A stretch of 64,000 nucleotides of DNA from CAVEFW01 sp964579575 (lineage in GTDB: Bacteria; Actinomycetota; Coriobacteriia; Coriobacteriales; Eggerthellaceae): the NCBI GenBank assembly GCA_964579575.1, contig CAZOGL010000004.1, forward strand, positions 12,722-76,721, written 5' to 3'. A program made the translations under genes and the position numbers. The notes below the pieces were generated by a model that saw nothing but the letters and a program-made list of their open reading frames with translations, was not told the DNA's origin and searched no databases. Shown one piece after another: positions 1 through 8,598 of this stretch; the first letter of the stretch is position 1; the number at the start of each line of letters is the position of its first letter.

Positions 1-2004
1 ACCTATGAGCCCGACGTGCCGGAGCTTTCCTCCAAGGAGGAGAGCGGGGAAGACCGCTATGCCCAAATGGCTGTGCAGGCCGAGAAGCTCCAACGCGACA
101 AGGTCCTCGCCGAGGCGCGCGCGGCAGTCGCTGCGGCAAGCGCAAACGAGAACGAGGGCCGTCGTAAGAGCCGCAAGAAGAAGCGCGAGGCTGAGAAGCG
201 TGAAAAGCTCGTTGCCCAGGCGGAGGAGCGCGGTATCGACGCGGCTTTGCTGCTTGATGACTCCGTCGTCGAGATTCCGCAAGGTGCGACGGTCGCCAAG
301 TTTGCGGAGTTGCTCAATGTCGCTCCGAACGATGTCATCAAGAGGTTGTTCCTTCTCGGTCAGATGATGACCCTGACCCAATCCATGAGCGATGACATGA
401 TCGAGCTCATCGCGGACGACATGGGTCGCAAGGTGCGCGTCGTTTCTCCTGAAGAGGAGTTTGCCGTTGTGTACCATGACACCGAGGACGAGTTGAAGCA
501 TCGTCCGCCGGTCGTCACCGTCATGGGTCATGTTGATCATGGCAAGACCTCCCTGCTCGACGCTATCCGCGATACAGGTGTTGCTGAGGGTGAGGCAGGC
601 GGCATCACTCAACATATCGGCGCTTCGGTCGTCAACATCAACGGAAACCAGATCACCTTCATCGACACCCCTGGCCACGAGGCGTTTACCGCGATGCGTG
701 CTCGCGGTGCGCAGGTCACGGACGTCATTGTCCTGGTCGTAGCCGCTGACGACGGCGTCATGCCCCAGACCATTGAGGCTATCAACCACGCCAAGGCCGC
801 CAACGTACCTATCGTTGTCGCCGTCAACAAGATCGACAAGGACGGGGCCAATCCCGATCGCGTTCGTCAAATGCTTACCGAGTACGATGTCGTGCCCGAG
901 GAGTGGGGCGGACAAAACATGTTTGTCAATGTCTCCGCCAAGAAGAAGATTGGTATTGATGAGCTCCTTGAAACCATCATCCTCCAGGCGGAGGTCCTTG
1001 AGCTCAAGGCAAACCCCGACGCGCTTGCAAGCGGCTTTGTCATCGAGGCAAACCTTGACAAGGGACGAGGGCCTGTCGCTACCGTCCTTGTAGACCGTGG
1101 TACGCTTCACCCCGGTGACACCGTCGTCGCCGGTACGAGTTGGGGTCGCGTCCGCGCCCTTTTGGATCCCCGCGGAAAGAATGTCAAGCAGGCGGTGCCT
1201 GCTGACCCGGTCGAGATCCTTGGTTTGAACTCCGTTCCCACTGCGGGCGATGAGTTCCGCGTCTTCGAGGATGAGCGCGATGCCCGCAAGCTCGCGGAGG
1301 AGCGTGCGCTTCGTGCACGTCTTGCCGCCCAAGAGGCAAAGAGCCATATGAGCCTCGATGATTTGTTCAACCGTATTGAGGAAGGCAAGCAAACCGACCT
1401 CAACCTCATCGTCAAGGCTGACGTACAAGGCTCCATCGAAGCGCTTCGCGGGGCGTTCGAGAAGATGGATCAATCCGAGGTCCGTATCAACATCGTCCAC
1501 GCTGCGGTCGGCGGAATCACCGAGACCGACGTCACGCTTGCAGCAGCATCCGATGCCATCATCATCGGATTTAACGTCCGTCCCACCGGTAAGTCCAAGC
1601 AACAAGCCGAGAAGGAACGTGTCGACATCCGTATGTATCGTGTCATCTACGAGGCGATTGAGGAGATTAACCAGGCTCGTGTCGGTCTCTTGAGCCCCGA
1701 GATCGTCGAGCAGGATACGGGCATAGCCGAGATCCGAGAGACCTTCAAGGTTCCCAAGGTCGGTACGATTGCCGGTTGCTATGTCACCGAGGGCGAGATC
1801 TCTCGTGACGACCGTGTTCGCATCGTCCGTGAGGGTACAGTTATTTTCGAGGGCGTCATCGAGTCTTTGCGTCGATTCAAGGACGACGTTAAATCCGTTA
1901 AGCAATCCTACGAGTGTGGTATCGGCATCAAGGGTTACCAAGATATCAAGGTTGGCGACACTATCGAAGGATTCAAGAAGGTCGAGGTCGAGCGCACGGA
2001 GTAA
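1..2004 (+). CDS. infB: translation initiation factor IF-2, 5'-truncated by the window edge
   Basis: IF-2 is the GTPase that brings initiator tRNA to the 30S subunit and promotes 50S joining. The reading frame is already open at base 1, so the start lies upstream; about 667 codons are visible. The first part is charged and Ala/Lys/Arg-rich, as in the variable IF-2 N-terminus. An IF2_N-type helical domain follows (around PQGATVAKFAELLNVAPNDV), then the GTPase domain with G1 GHVDHGKT near visible residue 170, G3 DTPGHEAF near 216 and G4 NKID near 271. The C-terminal beta-barrel and IF2-type domains run to the stop. It leads the cluster with rbfA, nrnA, truB and ribF, a common bacterial order. 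The missing N-terminus cannot be judged here. Confidence 0.97.
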   Translation, partial: TYEPDVPELSSKEESGEDRYAQMAVQAEKLQRDKVLAEARAAVAAASANENEGRRKSRKKKREAEKREKLVAQAEERGIDAALLLDDSVVEIPQGATVAKFAELLNVAPNDVIKRLFLLGQMMTLTQSMSDDMIELIADDMGRKVRVVSPEEEFAVVYHDTEDELKHRPPVVTVMGHVDHGKTSLLDAIRDTGVAEGEAGGITQHIGASVVNINGNQITFIDTPGHEAFTAMRARGAQVTDVIVLVVAADDGVMPQTIEAINHAKAANVPIVVAVNKIDKDGANPDRVRQMLTEYDVVPEEWGGQNMFVNVSAKKKIGIDELLETIILQAEVLELKANPDALASGFVIEANLDKGRGPVATVLVDRGTLHPGDTVVAGTSWGRVRALLDPRGKNVKQAVPADPVEILGLNSVPTAGDEFRVFEDERDARKLAEERALRARLAAQEAKSHMSLDDLFNRIEEGKQTDLNLIVKADVQGSIEALRGAFEKMDQSEVRINIVHAAVGGITETDVTLAAASDAIIIGFNVRPTGKSKQQAEKERVDIRMYRVIYEAIEEINQARVGLLSPEIVEQDTGIAEIRETFKVPKVGTIAGCYVTEGEISRDDRVRIVREGTVIFEGVIESLRRFKDDVKSVKQSYECGIGIKGYQDIKVGDTIEGFKKVEVERTE

Positions 2005-2050
2005 TCTTGACCGCGCAAGCTGACCGGCGGCCAATTTCGTCAAACAAAAC

Positions 2051-2087
2051 GCCTGCGGTTGCCTTTGTGCGCCGCAGGCATTTTCGA
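2051..2087 (+). terminator. hairpin with short T-tract between infB and rbfA
   Basis: GCCTGCGG (2051-2058) pairs perfectly with CCGCAGGC (2072-2079) and is followed by ATTTTC. The T-tract is short, so this looks like a partial terminator or attenuator that lowers rbfA-ribF expression relative to infB rather than a complete stop. Confidence 0.55.
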
Positions 2088-2103
2088 TATAGAGGAGGTA
2101 CCT

Positions 2104-2505
2104 ATGAAACAAGGTTCTTCTAACAGACGGGTGAACGCTCAGGCCCAAGAGGTTATCGCCTCTATCCTGCTGTTCGAGATTTCGGACCCTCGTCTTTCCC
2201 TGGTGACCATCACTGGATGTGAAGTTTCCTACGATCGCGCGGCGTGCAACGTCTTTTACTCGGCCCCGCGCGGTGAGTATGAGTCCGTCGAGACCGCCTT
2301 CAAGAAGGCAAATGGGCGCATTCGCTCGTGTATGGCACGAAAGTTGTCGTGGCGTGTGGCGCCTGAGCTGCGCTTCATCCTCGATACGTCGGTTGACGAG
2401 GCCGAGCGAATCGGACGGGCTTTGCAATTTGAGTCCGACCGCGAGCCTGTCGCGGATTTCGACGAGTCTAACTACAAGATGTACGACGATCGTGATGAGG
2501 AATAG
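2104..2505 (+). CDS. rbfA: 30S ribosome-binding factor A
   Basis: RbfA is a small KH-fold protein that binds the immature 30S subunit and helps late 16S rRNA maturation. The 133-residue product starts MKQGSSNRRVNAQ and carries the family regions ISDPRLSLVTITGCEVS and ELRFILDTSVDEAERI. The ATG at 2104 is preferred over an earlier in-frame start because AGAGGAGG (2091-2098) lies just upstream and the earlier start would fall in the infB-rbfA hairpin. Position directly after infB is typical. The stop is two bases before the nrnA start, implying translational coupling. Confidence 0.95.
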   Translation: MKQGSSNRRVNAQAQEVIASILLFEISDPRLSLVTITGCEVSYDRAACNVFYSAPRGEYESVETAFKKANGRIRSCMARKLSWRVAPELRFILDTSVDEAERIGRALQFESDREPVADFDESNYKMYDDRDEE

Positions 2506-2507
2506 CC

Positions 2508-3512
2508 ATGGCGATTACTCCTCAGACAAACACAACGCTCGAGAAAATCGCGTTGGCGCTCAAAGATGCTGACGATATCGTTATCGGGGGGCATATCTCA
2601 CCTGATGGGGATTGCCTTGGCAGTCAGCTCGGTCTTGCGTGCGCATTGCGTCAACTCGGCAAGAATGTAACTTGCACTCTTGCGTCGGAGGCCCCGCTCG
2701 ATCCCGGTCTTCTCTTCTTGCCGGGTTCTGGCGAGTTGGTGTATGCGGGCTTGCCGCAACGTCGACCAAAGACCTTTGTCGCGGTGGATGTGCCCACAAG
2801 AGATCGCCTTGGTGAGGTCCAATGGAAGCTTCACGAGAAAGCGTCGCTTACTATCACCATCGACCACCATGCGGTGGATTCCCGTATGGCTGCCCTGTCC
2901 TACACCGACCCGGATGCGGCGAGTTGCTCCATGCTTGTCTGGGAGGTCGCGAAGCATCTCGGCGTCACGCTTGAGGGCGATGTTGCCACTTGCACCTATA
3001 CGGGACTGATGACCGACACGGGCAGCTTCCGCAACCAAAACGCCGACGCCCGGGCATTTGCGGCTGCAGCCGAGATGGTGGCGGCAGGTGCGGATGCCGG
3101 TGGTATCGCCTCGAACGTGTACCAAAGCAGGACGATAGCGTCTTTGCGTCTCGAGGCACGGGTGGTCGAACGTATGCGATTTGCGGCAAACGGCGGTTTC
3201 CTTATCTCCTACCTCACGTTGAAGGATTTTGAGGAAACGGGTGCGATGGTGGCTGACTCCGAGCAATCGGTCTCCTTGCTTCGCTCTTTGGCGGGCGTGC
3301 GCGTCGCGTGTATGCTCAAAGAGGTTGAAGGTGCAAAGGGGGTCTTCATCAAGGGGAGCTTCCGAGCCAAAGATGATACCGATGTTCGCGAGATCGCCAG
3401 TCGCCATTCCGGCGGTGGGCATCGTGCTGCTGCCGGATTCAAGATGTTTTGCCCCATGGACCACGCCATCGAGCAACTTGTCGACGAGTTCGAAGAGCTC
3501 TTGGGCGCTTAA
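2508..3512 (+). CDS. nrnA: DHH/DHHA1 phosphoesterase, NrnA-type oligoribonuclease / pAp phosphatase
   Basis: NrnA-type enzymes degrade nanoRNAs of a few nucleotides and dephosphorylate 3'-phosphoadenosine 5'-phosphate. The 334-residue protein has the expected motifs: SPDGDCLGSQLGLACAL near residue 30 (metal-binding Asp), DVPTRDRLG near 95, the namesake TIDHHAVD near 120, and the C-terminal DHHA1 glycine loop SGGGHRAAAGF near 305. It lies between rbfA and truB, where this family is found in many Gram-positive and actinobacterial genomes. A DHH enzyme of another specificity cannot be excluded by sequence alone, but the neighbourhood favours nrnA. Confidence 0.9.
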   Translation: MAITPQTNTTLEKIALALKDADDIVIGGHISPDGDCLGSQLGLACALRQLGKNVTCTLASEAPLDPGLLFLPGSGELVYAGLPQRRPKTFVAVDVPTRDRLGEVQWKLHEKASLTITIDHHAVDSRMAALSYTDPDAASCSMLVWEVAKHLGVTLEGDVATCTYTGLMTDTGSFRNQNADARAFAAAAEMVAAGADAGGIASNVYQSRTIASLRLEARVVERMRFAANGGFLISYLTLKDFEETGAMVADSEQSVSLLRSLAGVRVACMLKEVEGAKGVFIKGSFRAKDDTDVREIASRHSGGGHRAAAGFKMFCPMDHAIEQLVDEFEELLGA

Positions 3513-3532
3513 GTCAAGGCAGATGATTAACC

Positions 3533-4540
3533 ATGGCAAAGAAAAGAGGAGAATCCGGCCTTTCCCTGCTTGTTGGGGTCGACAAACCGGTTGGAATGAG
3601 TTCCCATGATGTCGTGAACCAAGTCCGCAGGATTTTCGGGGAACGTCGCGTGGGCCACACGGGCACCCTTGATCCCTTGGCGAGCGGAGCGATGTTGGTC
3701 TGTATCGGCCCCGCTACCCGTCTCGACAACTATATGGTCGGCCATGACAAGCGATACGTGGCTCGAATCGTTTGGGGCTTTTCTACCGACACCGACGATG
3801 CTGAAGGGGAGGTCACCGCCAAAGGCGAGCTTCAAGATCGGTTGTTTGACGAGGATTTCGTGCGTCCTTTCGTTGCCTCTCTCGTAGGAGAGCACAAACA
3901 ATTGCCGCCGGTGTACTCCGCGCTCAAGGTCAAAGGCAAGAAAGCTTGTGATGAGGCGCGTCGGGGCAATGTCATTACGTTGCAGCCTCGTGATATCACG
4001 ATTCATGACGCGAGGCTTGTAGGCCTTGGTTCTTTGGACGATCCGTATTGGGATGTGGAACTTCATGTGTCATCGGGCACCTATATACGCTCAATCGCGC
4101 GTGATGTCGGTATCGAGTTGGGGTGTCCAGCACACCTTGGGGTGCTTCGCCGAACGACGGTCGGTCTTCTCACCCTCGATGAATGTGTGAGCTTGGAAAC
4201 TCTCGAGGACGTCGGAGTTCGCGCGGCTCTCGACCCCGTAGCCCTGCTTGGATTGCGTTTCTTGTATGCAAGAGACGCAGATGAGGAGCATGTTTTACAT
4301 GGGGGGCGTCTGTCCGCCCGTTTGCCGTTGTACGAGCGTTGTTGGTCGCGTCCCGATATGGAGCTTTGTGCCTGCACGTCCGGTGTTGTTGAGAGCCCAA
4401 CTCCTCCGCATGATGGGGAACTCGTGTCTGTCATCGTCGGCACGACATTGGCCGCGCTATACGAGTTTGACGGTAAGAAGAATCGCTATCAGGCGAAGTG
4501 TGTGTTCAATGTGGGGGTGTCTCGTGGCCAAGGTCTATAA
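3533..4540 (+). CDS. truB: tRNA pseudouridine(55) synthase
   Basis: TruB converts uridine 55 in the T-loop of tRNAs to pseudouridine. The 335-residue protein begins with the family signature VDKPVGMSSHDVVNQVRRIF and has the catalytic motif GHTGTLDPLASGAMLVCIG, whose Asp is the nucleophile (near residue 46). Further family motifs are RYVARIVWGFSTDTDDAEG and SGTYIRSIARDVG. The last 80 residues form a variable C-terminal domain in the PUA position. Its end overlaps the start of ribF by 17 bases, so the two are probably translationally coupled. Confidence 0.96.
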   Translation: MAKKRGESGLSLLVGVDKPVGMSSHDVVNQVRRIFGERRVGHTGTLDPLASGAMLVCIGPATRLDNYMVGHDKRYVARIVWGFSTDTDDAEGEVTAKGELQDRLFDEDFVRPFVASLVGEHKQLPPVYSALKVKGKKACDEARRGNVITLQPRDITIHDARLVGLGSLDDPYWDVELHVSSGTYIRSIARDVGIELGCPAHLGVLRRTTVGLLTLDECVSLETLEDVGVRAALDPVALLGLRFLYARDADEEHVLHGGRLSARLPLYERCWSRPDMELCACTSGVVESPTPPHDGELVSVIVGTTLAALYEFDGKKNRYQAKCVFNVGVSRGQGL

Positions 4541-5447
4541 GTTCTCTTCGACGGATTTCGATCAAGGGCTGTTTGCGGGTTGCGCTTGTGCCTTTGGCGT
4601 TTTCGACGGGTTTCATGTCGGGCATCAATTCCTCGTCTCGAGCATGATTAATCGGGCACGTCGAGACGGCGTGCGCTCTCTCATACTCACCTTTGATTGC
4701 GATCCTGACGAGTTGTTCCATCCTGAGAGTTTCCGAAAGATTATGACGGATGAGGAGCGCCTGTCGATGCTTGCGTCCAGCGGCGTCGATCTTGTCGTCT
4801 CCCTACCTTTCGATTGGGCGTTTGCTGCGCTTTCTCCCCAAGAGTTTCTATTGCAAACATTTGGAGAATGCGCCCCCTCAAGCCTGCACGTCGGTTGTGA
4901 TTTCCGTTTCGGGGTACGCGCCAGCGGGAACGTCGAGACGCTGCGCGATTGGGCGCGCTCCTCGAATACCGATATCGTTCCCTACGAGCTACAACTTCGC
5001 GACGGGGCTCCGATTAGCGCTTCCCGCATCCGCGCTTTGCTCGCCGATTCTCGGATCAAGGAGGCAAACGAGTTATTGGGAAGGCGATATCGTGTGTCTG
5101 GCACGATCGTCTCCGGTCGCCGCCAGGGTCGTGACATGGGTTTTGCGACTGCGAACGTGAGCATCCCCGCTTTGCGGCAAACGCTCGGCGAGGGCGTGTA
5201 TGCTGCCTATGGTTATTTGGAGGGAGAGCGCTACAAGGCTGCCGTTTCGATGGGGGCTTCTCCTACCTTTGAAGAGGCGGAGTCCGTATGTGAGGCCCAT
5301 CTTCTTGACTTCGATCGCGATGTGTATGGTTCTGAGTTGACACTGGAGTTTGTGGAGTTTCTCCGCCCCATGAAAAAGTTCGATTCTGTTGAAGAGCTCA
5401 TAAAAGAAGTCATGGCAAACATTCAATGGTGTCGTGACAACCTGTAG
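4524..5447 (+). CDS. ribF: bifunctional riboflavin kinase / FAD synthetase
   Basis: RibF phosphorylates riboflavin to FMN and adenylylates FMN to FAD. The N-terminal nucleotidyltransferase half has the HxGH-type signature AFGVFDGFHVGHQF and later GCDFRFG; the C-terminal kinase half starts at GRRYRVSGTIVSGRRQGRDM and carries GFATANVSIP. The GTG at 4524 inside the truB end gives a normal 307-residue product with an N-terminus matching the family, behind a G-rich stretch (4513-4519) serving as a weak Shine-Dalgarno. Earlier in-frame ATGs lie deep inside truB and would add unrelated sequence. Confidence 0.94.
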   Translation: MAKVYKFSSTDFDQGLFAGCACAFGVFDGFHVGHQFLVSSMINRARRDGVRSLILTFDCDPDELFHPESFRKIMTDEERLSMLASSGVDLVVSLPFDWAFAALSPQEFLLQTFGECAPSSLHVGCDFRFGVRASGNVETLRDWARSSNTDIVPYELQLRDGAPISASRIRALLADSRIKEANELLGRRYRVSGTIVSGRRQGRDMGFATANVSIPALRQTLGEGVYAAYGYLEGERYKAAVSMGASPTFEEAESVCEAHLLDFDRDVYGSELTLEFVEFLRPMKKFDSVEELIKEVMANIQWCRDNL

Positions 5448-5472
5448 TACTTGTTCGGAAGGCGAGAACCCC

Positions 5473-6516
5473 ATGAATATTTGTCTTGACAACTTGCCGC
5501 GTTCGATCGAGCTTGTCCGTGCTGAGGACGGGGCGCCAGAGCTTGTCCTTCTTGACCAGCGCCTGCTTCCGCGAAAGGTCAGCTACCTTAAGACTCGGAG
5601 TTGGGAGGTGGTGGTTGACGCCATAAAAAACCTTGCGGTACGCGGAGCACCCGCCATCGGGGTCGCAGGCGCGGCGGCGATAGCGCTTTGGATTGCCTCT
5701 GAGGGGGCAAAGCCGACAGACCTTGCCGCCGTTGCCGATAAGGTAGCAAACGCGCGTCCGACCGCGGTGAACTTGAGTTGGGCCGTGAAGAAGACGTGTG
5801 AGGTGGCTACGCGTGAGTTGGAGGGCAAGGACTTGATCACGGAGAAGTCCATCGAGGCTCTCTTTGATTACGTCAAGCTCTTGGAACAAGAAGACGAGCA
5901 GACCAACCGTGCCATTGGAGCCTATGGCGCCTCCTTGCTCAAGCGTCCTTCACGTGTGTTGACCCATTGCAACGCGGGCAGTCTTGCCACGGTGTTTTTT
6001 GGCACCGCCCTGGGAGTCATCTATACGGCTGCTGAACAGGGAAACATTTTGCATGTCTATGCCGATGAGACCCGTCCCGTTGGCCAAGGCGCGCGGCTTA
6101 CCTCGTGGGAGCTTGCTCGTGCCGGCGTGCCCGTTACGGTTATTTGCGACAACATGGCGGCAAGTCTTATGGCACAAGGGAAGGTGGATGCCGTGTTCGT
6201 TGGCGCGGATCGCGTCGCGCGCAACGGCGATGCCGCGAACAAGATCGGTACCTATGGCGTTGCGGTTCTTGCGAACTATCACCATATCCCGTTCTATGTC
6301 TGTGCCCCCTTTTCCACGATTGACCCCGCTATCGAGGATGGGTCCCAGATACCCATAGAGCAACGAGCAGCGTGTGAGGTGATGGCTGAGCCCATCGATG
6401 GTGTCGAGGTGTGGAATCCCGCCTTTGATGTGACGCCCGCGTCCCTTATCACCGGCATCGTAACCGAGCGCGGTGTCTTTGCCCCGAAGGATTTGGAGGC
6501 TGCGCTCACTCGTTGA
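5473..6516 (+). CDS. mtnA: S-methyl-5-thioribose-1-phosphate isomerase
   Basis: MtnA isomerises methylthioribose-1-phosphate to methylthioribulose-1-phosphate in methionine salvage. The 347-residue protein shows AVRGAPAIGVAGAAAIALW, the catalytic-Cys stretch THCNAGSLATVFFGTALG, DETRPVGQGARLTSWEL and GADRVARNGDAANKIGTYG, all typical of MtnA within the eIF-2B-like family. Start ATG 5473 follows GGAAGGCGAG and gives a family-like N-terminus. No other methionine-salvage gene is adjacent. In some bacteria MtnA-like proteins act on other aldose phosphates (5-deoxyribose pathway), so the substrate is inferred from the family. Confidence 0.93.
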   Translation: MNICLDNLPRSIELVRAEDGAPELVLLDQRLLPRKVSYLKTRSWEVVVDAIKNLAVRGAPAIGVAGAAAIALWIASEGAKPTDLAAVADKVANARPTAVNLSWAVKKTCEVATRELEGKDLITEKSIEALFDYVKLLEQEDEQTNRAIGAYGASLLKRPSRVLTHCNAGSLATVFFGTALGVIYTAAEQGNILHVYADETRPVGQGARLTSWELARAGVPVTVICDNMAASLMAQGKVDAVFVGADRVARNGDAANKIGTYGVAVLANYHHIPFYVCAPFSTIDPAIEDGSQIPIEQRAACEVMAEPIDGVEVWNPAFDVTPASLITGIVTERGVFAPKDLEAALTR

Positions 6517-6547
6517 TTCCTTGTTTGGCGGTCTTGCGCGGTGGCGT

Positions 6548-6562
6548 TATAATCTCGAAGCT
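6548..6562 (+). promoter_or_regulatory. consensus -10 element placing azlC on a leaderless transcript
   Basis: A perfect TATAAT (6548-6553) is followed by nine bases and then the azlC ATG at 6563. Transcription starting about seven bases after the -10 would begin within three bases of the start codon. There is no Shine-Dalgarno in those nine bases. The -35 is weak (TTGTTT at 6521 is too distant). Leaderless mRNAs are common in Actinobacteria. Confidence 0.6.
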
Positions 6563-7309
6563 ATGATTTCATTGGAAGAGGGAAAAGAAGCGTTTTCGGC
6601 AGCGTTGCCCATCGTGTTGGGCTACGTTGCCATTGGTATACCCTGCGGCATCCTTTGCGACTCTATCGGCCTTGGGCCTTTGGAGGTTCTCTTGATGTCC
6701 TGCATCTTTTATTCCGGCGCAGGCCAGTTCATGATACCGAACCTCTACCTTGCGGGCACTCCGATTTTGTCCATCATCGCAAGCGTGAGCTTTGTGAACA
6801 TGCGTCAGATGCTGTATTCCGCATCGTTTGCTCCCTATGCAAAAGACGCGAGCAAGCCTTTGGCGTTTTTGTTTGCCGCCTCGGTGACCGACGAGAGCTA
6901 CGGCGTCTCTATCGAGCGTTTCCGCAAGGGCGGTTGGACGGTCGAGCGGGCGACCCTAGTCAATATCTTCTCCTGCACCTCATGGACGTTGAGCAACGTG
7001 GTAGGAACGCTTGTCGGGAGTCTTTTGGGAATTCCTCTCACCATCGCCTCCTTCGCCATGACCTCGATCTTCATCTGCCTGATGATCACCCAACGCCTCA
7101 GCGTCGAAAACGTGGTCGCCATGGTTGTCGCCATGCTCGGCGTCTATGTTTGCAAGCTTGTGGGTTTGACCGGCCCCGCCATCCTCGTCGGAGCCGTGCT
7201 CGGCGTCATTGCTGCTTTTGCGTTGTACAAGGCGCGCAAGGCGACAGGAAAGCTGGGGGATAGCGCCCGTGAGCATGGGGGAGAAGCGCCAGAGGGGGTG
7301 ACACGCTAG
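6563..7309 (+). CDS. azlC: AzlC family branched-chain amino acid exporter, large subunit
   Basis: AzlC pairs with the small membrane protein AzlD to export branched-chain amino acids and analogues such as azaleucine (BrnFE in corynebacteria). The 248-residue protein is very hydrophobic, with about five to eight spans. It has family motifs near LPIVLGYVAIGIPCGILC, FYSGAGQFM, SVSFVNMRQMLYSASFAPY and VTDESYGVS. The stop codon abuts the azlD start, as expected for the two-subunit operon. It appears to have its own promoter 10 bases upstream and probably no 5' leader. No Lrp-type regulator is adjacent. Confidence 0.92.
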   Translation: MISLEEGKEAFSAALPIVLGYVAIGIPCGILCDSIGLGPLEVLLMSCIFYSGAGQFMIPNLYLAGTPILSIIASVSFVNMRQMLYSASFAPYAKDASKPLAFLFAASVTDESYGVSIERFRKGGWTVERATLVNIFSCTSWTLSNVVGTLVGSLLGIPLTIASFAMTSIFICLMITQRLSVENVVAMVVAMLGVYVCKLVGLTGPAILVGAVLGVIAAFALYKARKATGKLGDSAREHGGEAPEGVTR

Positions 7310-7645
7310 ATGGCTATGTCGGGAGCTGAGTTTTGGATTGTTTTCGCCTGTTGTACGGTGACCATGGTCATTTGTCGTGTCGTTCCGCTATTCGTGCTTA
7401 AAGGTCGCGAACTTCCAGAGAATGTGAGCTTGGCTTTGGGCTTTATCCCCCCAGCCGCGTTCGCGGCGCTTGTCGCCAACGACCTGCTCACGCCTGGGAT
7501 GTTTGACGCGGGTCTATGGCCTGCCGCCGCTCCTCTCGTTGCGGCCCTTGTGGTCATCATTGTCGCGCGTACGACCAAGTCCCTTCTTTGGTGTGCGATT
7601 GCGGGATGTGTTGTGTACGCACTTTTGCTTGCCATCCCCCTATAG
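7310..7645 (+). CDS. azlD: AzlD family branched-chain amino acid exporter, small subunit
   Basis: AzlD is the small partner of AzlC in branched-chain amino acid export. The 111-residue product has three to four hydrophobic spans and the family pattern VICRVVPLFVL then LALGFIPPAAFAALVAND. Its ATG immediately follows the azlC TAG, and GAGGGGGTG within the azlC end provides the Shine-Dalgarno. The next gene, terC, converges on it with only eight bases between stop codons and no hairpin, so antisense read-through between azlCD and terC is possible. Confidence 0.9.
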   Translation: MAMSGAEFWIVFACCTVTMVICRVVPLFVLKGRELPENVSLALGFIPPAAFAALVANDLLTPGMFDAGLWPAAAPLVAALVVIIVARTTKSLLWCAIAGCVVYALLLAIPL

Positions 7646-7653
7646 CGAGGTTG

Positions 7654-8433
7654 TTATCGATTCGGCGCACGACGTATGCGGGCGAGAACTACTATGAAAG
7701 CGATGAGCATCGCGCAGTAGACCATGAGCTTTTCCGCATGCATTTCGAGTACCTCGATGCCGGAGTTAATTCCGAGACCGTCGAGGATGAGCAATACGCC
7801 AATCACCGTGATGAAAACGAGTGCGAGCATCTTCATTTCGATGTGTCTGTCGATGAAGTTCGATATCGGATCGATGAACACCATCATCAGCAACACGGCT
7901 ATCATGACCGCGAGAATCATGACGATGAGGTGGTCGGCAAGACCGACTGCCGTGATGACCGAATCGATAGAGAACACCACGTCCATGGCCATGATGGTGG
8001 CAATGGCGCGCACCAACCCGATCTGGTGTTTCTTTTGAGGAGAGTCGTTTTGGTCAAGGGTTGACGGGTCGCTTGCCTCGTCAGGGGAGTTTACCTCGCG
8101 AAGTTCGGTAATCCCCTTGTAGATCAGATAGGCTCCACCGCAAAGCATTATGAGATCGCGAATCGAGAGTCCGAACTCAAAAGAACCGAGCGGGATGGTG
8201 AACAACTTGTTGCTCATGTGCACCAACCACGAGGCGAAGCTGAGGAAGATGATACGCGAAACCAAGGCCCCAAGCAGTCCGAGATGTCGTCCCAACGATT
8301 CCTTTTCCTTGGGGAGACGATCGCAGGTGATCGTGATAAAGACAAGATTGTCGACGCCGAGGACAATCTCGAGGAATATCAAGGCGATCAGGCTGACCCA
8401 CGCCTCGACCGAGGTAAAAATCGAAAGATCCAT
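7654..8433 (-). CDS. TerC/YkoY family integral membrane protein, probable Mn2+ exporter
   Basis: TerC-family proteins such as YkoY, MeeY and Alx are membrane proteins implicated in manganese efflux. The 259-residue protein has about seven hydrophobic spans with the family motif FLEIVLGVDNLVFI near the N-terminus and a second acidic span, MAMDVVFSIDSVITAVGLAD, whose acidic residues are the expected metal ligands. A His/Asp/Lys-rich loop (around 110-140) separates the two halves. Two ATGs are tandem; the second (8433) has better spacing from the GGGAG Shine-Dalgarno. The leader carries a yybP-ykoY riboswitch and terminator, so expression should rise with manganese. This regulation supports the Mn assignment independently of the protein. 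Confidence 0.92.
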   Translation of the reverse strand: MDLSIFTSVEAWVSLIALIFLEIVLGVDNLVFITITCDRLPKEKESLGRHLGLLGALVSRIIFLSFASWLVHMSNKLFTIPLGSFEFGLSIRDLIMLCGGAYLIYKGITELREVNSPDEASDPSTLDQNDSPQKKHQIGLVRAIATIMAMDVVFSIDSVITAVGLADHLIVMILAVMIAVLLMMVFIDPISNFIDRHIEMKMLALVFITVIGVLLILDGLGINSGIEVLEMHAEKLMVYCAMLIAFIVVLARIRRAPNR

Positions 8434-8456
8434 CATCTCTCCCTAGTTTCTCTCAT

Positions 8457-8506
8457 AAAAAAACTCGTGACGCATTGCCGCACTTAGGTGGCGATGCGTC
8501 ACGAGT
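8457..8506 (-). terminator. riboswitch-controlled intrinsic terminator in the terC leader
   Basis: Arms 8463-8475 and 8494-8506 are perfect 13-base inverted repeats (ACTCGTGACGCAT and its complement). Pairing extends inward with wobbles to 19 positions and a 6-base loop. On the minus strand a run of T residues follows directly (8463-8457). The first arm on the transcript includes CTCGT, which is also the 3' strand of the riboswitch P1 helix, so P1 and the terminator exclude each other. Confidence 0.92.
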
Positions 8507-8590
8507 CTCGCTGATTGTGATACGCCCAGGCGCTTTGGCCATGATGTTGAAACGTATCGCGCTATTGCGCCAACTACTCCCTCGTAATTG
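8501..8590 (-). promoter_or_regulatory. yybP-ykoY (Mn2+) riboswitch aptamer upstream of terC
   Basis: Read on the minus strand, ACGAG (8585-8581) is followed by the conserved loop GGAGTAG. The aptamer closes with the second conserved loop GCGAGA (8511-8506) and CTCGT (8505-8501), which pairs with ACGAG as helix P1. A GGCGC/GCGC hairpin and a GATACG/CGTATC helix with the inner ACGTTTCAACAT segment fill the centre. This matches the yybP-ykoY architecture as I recall it (P1, GGGGAGUAG loop, second loop like GCAAGA). The gene controlled is TerC-family, the classic yybP-ykoY target. Because P1 uses one arm of the following terminator, metal binding should switch transcription on. Confidence 0.9.
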
Positions 8591-8598
8591 CTCAGTGC

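Noticed and set aside
2598..3539. 313-codon minus-strand frame opposite nrnA
   Set aside because: It mirrors the nrnA gene, has no family motif, and codon shadowing in GC-rich coding DNA explains it.
8461..8510. Simple terminator for a plus-strand gene upstream of 8680
   Set aside because: The T-tract lies on the minus-strand 3' side and the stem shares bases with the riboswitch P1 helix, so it belongs to the terC leader.
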